A stretch of DNA of 17,429 bases from JACQXX01 sp964639175 (GTDB lineage Bacteria; Acidobacteriota; Blastocatellia; Chloracidobacteriales; Chloracidobacteriaceae): positions 1-17,429 of the forward strand of contig CAZXCE010000102.1 in the NCBI GenBank assembly GCA_964639175.1, in the 5' to 3' direction. Positions 1 to 6,199 of the stretch are shown here, one piece after another. The notes below the pieces were generated by a model. That model searched no databases and was not told the DNA's origin. It saw nothing but the letters and a program-made list of their open reading frames with translations. The stretch's first letter is position 1. Each line of letters opens with the position of its first letter. The position numbers were made by a program, and so were the translations under genes.

Positions 1-112
1 TCCGGGTTCCGGGTTCCGGGTTCCGGGTTCCGGGTTTTCGAAACCAAGAACCAGGCACCAAGAACCAGGCACCAAGAACCAGTCACCAGGTACCAAACAC
101 TCGGAACTCACA
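1..112. repeat. Heptad repeat array, inverted-repeat form, left of the first gene
   Basis: Positions 1-35 are five copies of TCCGGGT. From 43 to about 112 the sequence goes on in 7-bp steps: ACCAAGA, ACCAGGC, ACCAAGA, ACCAGGC, ACCAAGA, ACCAGTC, ACCAGGT, then decayed units. The two halves face each other as an inverted repeat centred on the TCG at 38-40. GGTTT (33-37) pairs with AAACC (41-45), GGTTC (26-30) with GAACC (48-52), and GGTTC (12-16) with GAACC (62-66). The steps between pair with one mismatch each, all in one register. The element may extend left of the window. It runs almost up to the start codon at 119 and leaves no good ribosome-binding site there. Confidence 0.9.
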
Positions 113-118
113 ACCCCA

Positions 119-1051
119 ATGAATGCACTTCACACTTTACTGACTGGACTCATTGATTATGCCGGGCTGTTTCCACCGGCAGAACTTGGAATGGCTGCCG
201 CCGTCCAAAACTATGCGGCGTACCGACAGGGGCCATTTGCCTGGTGCCTGGGACGTTTTATTGTGCCCGTATCCCGGTTACGCGAGTTTGAGGCTGAAGC
301 TGGCCAGTTGCTTCCGGTTGAAGCCGGAATATTGCCCTGGGGGCTCAGCGCACTGGTTGGACCTCAGATCGAGTCCGATGTTGAGACCATAATTGATTTT
401 AACCAGCGCCATGCTGTGCCTGCATCCGGGTTGGCTGTGATTGATACGATTGAAATCAAAGCCGCAACCGTGGCGGATATCGAACGAATAAAGCGGGTAA
501 TTCCGGCTTGTTTCACAACCTATGTTGAGCTATCTCTCTCAGAAACGCTTCCAGCGTTAGTCGCTGCGCTCGGTCAAACTGGTTTGCGAGCCAAACTCCG
601 AACCGGAGGGATTACGCCGGAACTGTTTCCCACCCCGGCTGAAATTGTGCGCTTTTGTTCACTGTGTGTTCAAAATCAGGTGACATTCAAGGCCACGGCT
701 GGACTCCATCACCCAGTTCGGTCGCATCATCCGCTGACCTATGCACCAAACAGCCCACAGGGCGTCATGCATGGGTTTTTCAATGTGTTTCTCGGTGCTG
801 CCTTTATCCAGGCGGGCCTGTCACCGGCTGAAGTCGAACAAGTCGTGCTTGATGAATCACCGGCCAATTTTCAAGTAACTGATACGGGCATCACCTGGCA
901 GGGGCATCACCTGAGTCTGGATGCACTGAGACAGTTGCGTGATCAGGTGGCTATTTCGTTTGGTTCGTGTTCCTTTGAAGAACCGCTTCAGGATCTTCAA
1001 ACCTTAAACCTGTTGGAGAATGAAGAATTGAGCATGAAGAAGGAAGAATGA
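119..1051 (+). CDS. Conserved protein of unknown function (310 aa) upstream of fumarylacetoacetase
   Basis: I cannot name a function. The protein looks soluble, with no signal peptide or membrane segment. Its alternating strand/helix pattern would suit a TIM-barrel fold. Motifs that look conserved are LIDYAGLFPP (11-20), KLRTGG (159-164), FKATAGLHHP (190-199), HGFFNV (218-223) and SFGSCSFEEP (280-289). The Lys, His-His, Arg and Cys in these could form an active site, which is inference. The gene lies 118 bp upstream of fumarylacetoacetase on the same strand, so a role near tyrosine/homogentisate breakdown is possible but rests on context only. The ATG at 119 is the first reasonable start; the best upstream purine run is weak (GGA at 103-105). 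The last 11 residues, rich in Glu and Lys, are encoded by a heptad repeat (1017-1051), so the original C-terminus was probably different. Confidence 0.85.
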   Translation: MNALHTLLTGLIDYAGLFPPAELGMAAAVQNYAAYRQGPFAWCLGRFIVPVSRLREFEAEAGQLLPVEAGILPWGLSALVGPQIESDVETIIDFNQRHAVPASGLAVIDTIEIKAATVADIERIKRVIPACFTTYVELSLSETLPALVAALGQTGLRAKLRTGGITPELFPTPAEIVRFCSLCVQNQVTFKATAGLHHPVRSHHPLTYAPNSPQGVMHGFFNVFLGAAFIQAGLSPAEVEQVVLDESPANFQVTDTGITWQGHHLSLDALRQLRDQVAISFGSCSFEEPLQDLQTLNLLENEELSMKKEE

Positions 1052-1166
1052 CGAACATACCAGGTGACTGGTACTTCTTCGAAAGTATTGATTTCTAACC
1101 ACTACCCACTAAAAGGGTTCTGCATTCTCAATTCTGGATTCTGCATTCTTTATTCTGTTTTCCTCC
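1017..1166. repeat. Heptad inverted repeat overlapping the stop of the 310-aa gene
   Basis: The left arm is five 7-bp units at 1017-1051 (AGAATGA, AGAATTG, AGCATGA, AGAAGGA, AGAATGA). The last unit contains the TGA stop of the upstream gene. The right arm is TTCTGCA, TTCTCAA, TTCTGGA, TTCTGCA, TTCTTTA, TTCTGTT, TTCCTCC at 1118-1166, ending 3 nt before the fumarylacetoacetase ATG. The reverse complement of 1118-1142 matches 1017-1041 at 21 of 25 positions, so the arms are inverted copies with a 76-nt spacer. The spacer holds ACCAG/CTGGT (1059-1063 and 1068-1072) and a short ACCACTA, CCCACTA run at about 1098-1111. Confidence 0.85.
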
Positions 1167-1169
1167 GTT

Positions 1170-2501
1170 ATGACCTACCACATCAATGAAACCCACAACC
1201 CGGACTTGCGTTCCTGGGTCAAATCAGCAAATACCCCTGGTTCAGACTTTCCAATTCAGAATTTACCGTTTGGTGTCTTTAAGCGTCCACACAGCCAGGA
1301 ATCACCCAGCGTCGGAGTTGCCATTGGGGACTCAATTTTGGATGTCAATCGCTGTTTAATGCTGGGGCGCTTGACCGATTTAGCCGCTGAAGCCGCCAAT
1401 GCCTGTCGCAATCCACGGCTCAACCAGCTTTTGGCATTGGGACCGGAAGCCTGGTCAGCTCTACGCCAGCAAATCAGTCAGGTGCTGCGCGATGATTTTG
1501 AAGCTTCTGAGGTCTGTGAACAGTTGGAAAAAGCCTGTCTGGTAAATATGGCCGAGGTTCAAATGGTGTTGCCGGCCCAGATCGGAGATTACACCGACTT
1601 TTATGCCTCGGTGTATCACGCCACCAATGTCGGCAGTATGTTTCGGCCAGATAATCCGTTATTGCCCAATTACAAACACATTCCGATTGGCTATCACGGT
1701 CGCGCTTCATCAATCTTTCCCAGCGGAACACCCGTTCGCCGTCCCAAAGGCCAGACGACGGAAGGAAATTCAGACGTCCCGACGTTTGGCCCCTGCCGGT
1801 TGCTGGATTATGAACTGGAAGTTGGCTTCCTGGTTGGTCCCGGAAATGAATCGGGGACGTCAATTTCAATCCAGGAAGCAGAGCGCCATATTTTCGGAGT
1901 CTGTCTGGTCAATGACTGGTCGGCGCGTGACATTCAAAAATGGGAATACCAGCCACTCGGTCCATTTCTGGCCAAGAGTTTTGCAACCACGATCACACCC
2001 TGGATTGTCACACTTGAAGCCCTGGCCCCGTTTCGGATTCCAGCTTTCTCACGTCCGGAAACCGACCCGACGCCACTTGAATATCTGATGGGTGAGGCCG
2101 ATCAGAGTCAGGGAGGAATTGACCTGCAACTGGAAGTCTGGCTGCAAACCGAGACGATGCGAACCCAGGGCATCGAACCCGTCAAACTCAGCCACGGAAA
2201 TTTTCGCGATATGTACTGGACGATTGCCCAAATGCTGACCCATCACGCCAGCAACGGGTGTAACCTGCGACCCGGCGACCTGATGGCCAGTGGCACCGTT
2301 TCTGGGACGGCTAAAGATTCACGCGGGTGCCTGTTGGAATTGACCTGGCGCGGGGCCGAACCGATCAACCTGCCAACCGGGGAAGTCCGCCGCTTTTTGC
2401 AAGATGGTGACGAAGTCATCATCCGGGGATACTGTGAACGCGATGGCTTTGCCCGCATTGGTCTGGGCGAATGTCGCGGAGTGATTCTCCCGGCTGGGTA
2501 A
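1170..2501 (+). CDS. fahA: Fumarylacetoacetase (EC 3.7.1.2), last step of tyrosine/homogentisate breakdown
   Basis: This enzyme hydrolyses 4-fumarylacetoacetate to fumarate and acetoacetate in the cytoplasm. At 443 aa it is slightly longer than mammalian FAH (about 419). From the recalled mouse sequence, the key residues map with a shift of 14-17. The metal ligands are Asp143 (in DYTDFYASVYHATNVG), Glu215 and Glu217 (LDYELEVGF) and Asp249 (VNDWSARDIQKWEY). The catalytic His is His150, with Glu390 (GCLLELTW) as its partner. Substrate contacts are Tyr145, Arg253, Gln256 and Lys269. The N-terminal beta-barrel covers about 20-130, and the FAH fold follows to the end. I see no homogentisate dioxygenase or maleylacetoacetate isomerase in the window. 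The start has no Shine-Dalgarno sequence; a TTCT-type heptad array runs to 3 nt before the ATG. The gene is complete, with no missing residue. Confidence 0.97.
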   Translation: MTYHINETHNPDLRSWVKSANTPGSDFPIQNLPFGVFKRPHSQESPSVGVAIGDSILDVNRCLMLGRLTDLAAEAANACRNPRLNQLLALGPEAWSALRQQISQVLRDDFEASEVCEQLEKACLVNMAEVQMVLPAQIGDYTDFYASVYHATNVGSMFRPDNPLLPNYKHIPIGYHGRASSIFPSGTPVRRPKGQTTEGNSDVPTFGPCRLLDYELEVGFLVGPGNESGTSISIQEAERHIFGVCLVNDWSARDIQKWEYQPLGPFLAKSFATTITPWIVTLEALAPFRIPAFSRPETDPTPLEYLMGEADQSQGGIDLQLEVWLQTETMRTQGIEPVKLSHGNFRDMYWTIAQMLTHHASNGCNLRPGDLMASGTVSGTAKDSRGCLLELTWRGAEPINLPTGEVRRFLQDGDEVIIRGYCERDGFARIGLGECRGVILPAG

Positions 2502-2610
2502 AGAATGAAGAAAATACGGGTGACTGGTACCTGGTACTTATTAGTACTTAGTACTTAGTACTTGGTGCTTTGGAACCAATACTTTCCAGGCACCAGGCAC
2601 CAAAAATCAG
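2502..2610. repeat. Heptad repeat array between fumarylacetoacetase and deaminase genes
   Basis: The array begins on the base after the TAA stop: AGAATGA (2502), AGAAAAT (2509), ACGGGTG (2516). GGTACCT and GGTACTT (2526-2539) follow, then a 3-nt phase slip, AGTACTT three times (2543-2563) and GGTGCTT (2564-2570). The right side has AGGCACC twice (2588-2601). GGTGC at 2564-2568 pairs with GCACC at 2590-2594, and pairing continues imperfectly on both sides, so this is again an inverted arrangement. It shares the exact 12-mer GGTGACTGGTAC (2519-2530) with the repeat behind the previous gene (1063-1074). A GGGAG at 2616-2620, just past the array, can serve as ribosome-binding site for the gene at 2632. 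Confidence 0.8.
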
Positions 2611-2631
2611 ACACAGGGAGATTGTATCGTC

Positions 2632-3087
2632 ATGTCTCACGCACTTGATTATCAGGCCATGTTGCAGGTTGCGATTGAAGAAGCCCAACTGGGGCTGTCA
2701 GAAGGCGGTATTCCGATTGGTGCCGCCCTGTTTGACCGACAGGGGAATTTGCTTGGCCGGGGCCATAACCGCCGAATCCAGGAACAGGACCCGTCAGTTC
2801 ACGGTGAAACCGATGCCTTTCGCAAGGCCGGGCGGCAGCGGACCTACCGCGACAAAATAATGGTGACAACGCTGGCGCCGTGCTGGTACTGTAGCGGCCT
2901 CGTCCGACAATTTAATATCGGCATGGTCATTGTCGGTGAATCCCGTAACTTTTCGGGTGGGGTCGCGTGGCTGCGTGAACACGGTGTCGAAGTCATTGAC
3001 CTCGATTCTGACGTGTGCGTGCAAATGCTGGCAGACTACGTTGCCGCCCATCCGGAAGTGTGGAACGAAGACATCGGGGAGGAGTGA
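2632..3087 (+). CDS. Zinc-dependent nucleobase deaminase, yeast-type cytosine deaminase-like
   Basis: This 151-aa cytidine/deoxycytidylate-deaminase-fold protein should remove an amino group hydrolytically from a free base or nucleoside in the cytoplasm. The zinc site is complete: His57 and catalytic Glu59 in VHGET, and Cys84 and Cys87 in APCWYC. Several features recall yeast cytosine deaminase (Fcy1) rather than bacterial TadA or guanine deaminase: the VGESRNFSGG stretch (101-110), the LREHGVEVIDLD stretch and the C-terminal WNEDIGEE. In Fcy1 the Asp of that tail touches the substrate amino group; here it is Asp147. Cytosine is therefore the best guess, though family members act on various bases. 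GGGAG at 2616-2620 is the likely ribosome-binding site. The gene ends 24 nt before the next start, with a strong hairpin in that gap. No transporter or other pyrimidine gene is adjacent. Confidence 0.9.
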   Translation: MSHALDYQAMLQVAIEEAQLGLSEGGIPIGAALFDRQGNLLGRGHNRRIQEQDPSVHGETDAFRKAGRQRTYRDKIMVTTLAPCWYCSGLVRQFNIGMVIVGESRNFSGGVAWLREHGVEVIDLDSDVCVQMLADYVAAHPEVWNEDIGEE

Positions 3088-3111
3088 CGCTCCTCCTGTG
3101 GAGGAGGCGTT
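3086..3111 (+). promoter_or_regulatory. Hairpin that buries the ribosome-binding site of the 978-aa gene
   Basis: The deaminase stop codon (3085-3087) is followed by GCTCCTCC, a TGT loop (3097-3099) and GGAGGAGG (3100-3107), and the next ATG is at 3112. TCCTCC (3091-3096) pairs with GGAGGA (3100-3105). C3090 pairs with G3106, and after one bulged G, positions 3087-3089 pair with 3108-3110. This gives about 10 strong pairs plus a possible terminal G-T. The 3' half is an excellent Shine-Dalgarno sequence with a 4-7 nt spacer. No T-run follows, so it is not a typical terminator. The simplest reading is translational coupling: a ribosome ending at 3087 would melt the stem and expose the site. That mechanism is inferred. 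Confidence 0.65.
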
Positions 3112-6048
3112 ATGTGGCTGGCGCTGGTTTTTGGCCTGATTGGGTGGTTTTTCCCGAATCAATCGGAACCGGTTGTTTCTCAATCGGGAGAACCTGTTTC
3201 TCGAGTTCAGCTTCTGGATGAAAGAATTGACGTCACGATATATCCCTGGTCGCTCCATACTCCGCGGCTGTATCACGCCTGGGCAATCTGCAAAGTTCAT
3301 AACCCATCGTCCAAACCAGTCCGGTTACCGGTCACAAGCGTGATTTTTGGGCGACGTGGGCAGTACCTGGAAGACTATAAAAAGGCTCGTGCTGTGGCTG
3401 CCCAAACCGACTGGTTTCATGTCAGACAGGATGGTCGGTCTCTGACTGTGACAAGGGATTTCTCAATTCAGGATGAATTGCACAAGTTGTATTCATTTGA
3501 ACTGTCTGCTGCAGGCCGCAATCGGTATAACCGCTGGCTTGCGGAATGGGAAGCTACGATTCCGGGGTTGCAAGCCCGAAAGCGAGCATTTCAACGATTC
3601 GCACGTGGGTATGATCAGGTTGTGCTTCTTCCAAAGAAGTTTTTGGAAAATGAAAGGGATTCAAGGCGAGTCCATCTTTCAACGGCAATTCGTCTCAAAT
3701 TTCAAGCGACGGTGAAACCACACCTTATTAATCCTGATCTGGGATATTCTTTTTACTCATTTGTGGCCGATGAGGATCCGAGAAGTGCCATTATAAAGAT
3801 CATTCCCGAAATTGATCCTTCTCTACGGGTTGAGGTAAAGCCGGGAACTCAAAAATACATTTCGGTTCTCGATGAAAATCATCCAGAACGCTATCAAGCC
3901 TACTTTCCCCGCTGGTCAGCTCAAATTCAAGACTGGATTGCCGCCCGTCCAGACGTGGCCAAAGCCGCAAAACAAGTCATTGCCTACCACGAAAAATATC
4001 GCCAATACCAGGTTGCCCGTGAAAACCTGATCACTTTTTTACAGCAAACAGCCAGGATGCCTCAATTGATTGCTGAGCGGTATGTTGCATTTACTGAAGA
4101 TGATTCAGCGAGCTGGGTACTCGAAGTTATACTGAGTTACCTCAAACCCGAGGTGAAAGAAGAAGTAACCCCCCGATATCAGCGATTGCAAACCCAGTTT
4201 GACGCTCTCCGAGGTCAAATAGGCAGCGGGCGTGTTTTGTGTTCCTTGACCGGTGAATTGTATGACCCGGAAGCTAATCGTTTCCTGGCACGAGGTGGAT
4301 TGGCTCAATTCCCAGAAAATCGCCATCCATTACAAATTCAAGCTGCACGCTTAGGTGGCCTGGCTGGTGTTTTGGGGTATGAGGATCTTGAACCCAAAGT
4401 TTTGGCCTACCAGATTGAACTGGCGCCCTTTCAAACTTCGGTTCTCTCCGCCGAATATATCCTTGAACTGAGCGCTGGAAGTCAGACGGAGTTATTTTCA
4501 GGTCAATTTGTGTATCAGTTGACGACACCAACTGCCTGGCAACGCCTGGGACCAATTGAATTTCGGGTTCGGATTCCCAACTCACTATTTCCCATTTTTC
4601 AGTCTGAGACGGTTGCTTCGGTTGCAGAGAAGGACAGCACCCTTTTTACCATTCCAGTTTCCACATCAGACACGCATGTCCATTTCAATGTGCTTGAGAA
4701 AGACAATCAATTCTGGACGCTTGAGCCGAATCAGGAAAATTTGGAACTGCTTCGGACGGGGCTTGGTCGGGTGCATCATCCACAGGTTCGGCTGGTCCTT
4801 GAAGCTGCAATTGTCAGTATCATAGCGCGGATGGAAAAACCATTTACTGCCTGGGAACAGTGGCTGGCGCTGAAAAAGGAAAATCCGACGCACCCGGCAG
4901 GCTATCTGAGTTTCGAAGATGAGAATGAAATCAAGCAGTTGGGGGAAGCTTTTGAGGATATGGAAACGTTCCTCAAATCGCCACATATCGAAATTGCTGA
5001 CGATAAAGGGTTTTTAGATGAAGACCTTGAAGCCGATTGGCGAGAAGTTTTCGTTCCAAAGCTGGTTGCTCGCCAGAAAGAGAAGCTAACACCAGTTGAG
5101 TCACTCCATCTGGCGGTGGTGATGTGTCATTTGGGCGTCGAGCCGGAAAAAAATCTGGCTCAGGTGGTTGCCCTGGCTGGCCAATCGCGGGAAATGGCAC
5201 GGGAAGCATTGGCCGCCCTGAATGAAATCGAGATAGATAAGTCAGCTCAGCTTGAGTTTTTCCTCCAGTTTCTCCAGCGGGAACCTGAAAAGTGCGATGA
5301 ACTGGCCCAGGAATTACACCAGCTTGCCAGTTACAATCTACCAGACATGCACCATCCATCAGTGGCTGGGCGGCTGATTGACGTCTATCTCCAAACTTTG
5401 GAAAGTGACGTCCAGGCTCGAATTTTGGAGGCAATATTGAGCATCAAGCCGGTTGTACCGTTTGAACAACTGATGAGATTGCAACTCTCAGATGAAATTG
5501 GGGAAACCATCTGGGGTCAGTATGTTGCAGCGCTTGCCGAAAGCGATCCTGAGCGGGCACGGACCGTGCTTCGGAAATGGTTTATCTCTCGGCCAAAACA
5601 AAAATTTATCCTGCTCAAGCAACTGGCTTTATTGGGTGATCCCCTCATCCGCGAGTCGGTCATAAAAGAACTTGAAGTCACCCGCGATGATCATGCCCGC
5701 CGGGAACTGGTCTCGATTACCAGAGCATTTGGGGATCCAACCCTGTTGCTGTTGCTGAAGTTCAACCCCAGGCTGGAACCCTGGATGGAAGCAGCCTTGC
5801 TGGATCTTATCCCGAAAGGGACAGCCGACCCGCGTTTATTCAACTGGGTGGAAACCCAATTTCAGAACGCTGATCTGAACCGACGGCGCGAATTATTGAT
5901 TCCATATCTGCGTGTATTCCAAAAGCTTCGTGACCGGCGGGCGCTTCCATACCTGTATTCCATGCTCGAAATGGGCCAACACCAGGAAGATATTGCCAAA
6001 GTGATTGGGGAAATCGTGTTGGATAAAACGCTTCCTCGCAATGAATAA
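3112..6048 (+). CDS. Large membrane-anchored or exported protein of unknown function, HEAT-like C-terminus (978 aa)
   Basis: I do not recognise the family. Residues 1-15 (MWLALVFGLIGWFFP) form a short hydrophobic segment that could be a signal anchor or an atypical signal peptide. A beta-rich region follows (about 30-240), then a helical stretch with coiled-coil character (about 265-372). Next comes a beta-sandwich-like part (about 374-510) ending in YQLTTPTAWQRLGPIEFRV, a pattern I associate with exported sandwich domains. From about 570 the protein is almost all helical. Residues 676-976 look like degenerate HEAT/ARM repeats (KFILLKQLALLGDPLIRESV, then RRELVSITRAFGDPTLL). The start is well set by GGAGGAGG at 3100-3107. 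It lies 24 nt after the deaminase gene and about 150 nt before the next large exported protein. Placement in the envelope and a scaffold-like role are inference. Confidence 0.83.
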   Translation: MWLALVFGLIGWFFPNQSEPVVSQSGEPVSRVQLLDERIDVTIYPWSLHTPRLYHAWAICKVHNPSSKPVRLPVTSVIFGRRGQYLEDYKKARAVAAQTDWFHVRQDGRSLTVTRDFSIQDELHKLYSFELSAAGRNRYNRWLAEWEATIPGLQARKRAFQRFARGYDQVVLLPKKFLENERDSRRVHLSTAIRLKFQATVKPHLINPDLGYSFYSFVADEDPRSAIIKIIPEIDPSLRVEVKPGTQKYISVLDENHPERYQAYFPRWSAQIQDWIAARPDVAKAAKQVIAYHEKYRQYQVARENLITFLQQTARMPQLIAERYVAFTEDDSASWVLEVILSYLKPEVKEEVTPRYQRLQTQFDALRGQIGSGRVLCSLTGELYDPEANRFLARGGLAQFPENRHPLQIQAARLGGLAGVLGYEDLEPKVLAYQIELAPFQTSVLSAEYILELSAGSQTELFSGQFVYQLTTPTAWQRLGPIEFRVRIPNSLFPIFQSETVASVAEKDSTLFTIPVSTSDTHVHFNVLEKDNQFWTLEPNQENLELLRTGLGRVHHPQVRLVLEAAIVSIIARMEKPFTAWEQWLALKKENPTHPAGYLSFEDENEIKQLGEAFEDMETFLKSPHIEIADDKGFLDEDLEADWREVFVPKLVARQKEKLTPVESLHLAVVMCHLGVEPEKNLAQVVALAGQSREMAREALAALNEIEIDKSAQLEFFLQFLQREPEKCDELAQELHQLASYNLPDMHHPSVAGRLIDVYLQTLESDVQARILEAILSIKPVVPFEQLMRLQLSDEIGETIWGQYVAALAESDPERARTVLRKWFISRPKQKFILLKQLALLGDPLIRESVIKELEVTRDDHARRELVSITRAFGDPTLLLLLKFNPRLEPWMEAALLDLIPKGTADPRLFNWVETQFQNADLNRRRELLIPYLRVFQKLRDRRALPYLYSMLEMGQHQEDIAKVIGEIVLDKTLPRNE

Positions 6049-6199
6049 AGCGACCTGGCAGTTTGTTGTTTGAGAAGATACAATCCCCTCACTGGTTTCA
6101 TCTGGTTCTTCTTTGCGGAAAGCAAGCCAGGTCGGTGTCAGACCAGGTAAAAGCTCACTCCAGAAAAATTCAGCCGAAACCCCAGGGAGGTGCTCAGAT

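Noticed and set aside
2794..3300. 168-codon minus-strand ORF
   Set aside because: It lies across the deaminase gene and the start of the 978-aa gene, both well supported, and has no domain-like sequence.
4973..5434. 153-codon minus-strand ORF
   Set aside because: It is a shadow inside the 978-aa gene; the sequence is low in hydrophobic order and unlike a real protein.
6062..6084. TACAAT (6079-6084) as a -10 box with TTGTTG or TTGTTT upstream
   Set aside because: The spacing to any TTG-rich -35 is far from 16-18 nt, so I do not call a promoter.
6052..6133. Inverted 8-mers GACCTGGC and GCCAGGTC in the gap before the giant gene
   Set aside because: The copies are 66 nt apart and short, with no T-run; this is compatible with chance.
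6113..6199. Upstream in-frame ATG extending the giant secreted protein by 29 residues
   Set aside because: The extension is polar and not signal-like, while the ATG at 6200 has a strong ribosome-binding site and begins a textbook signal peptide.
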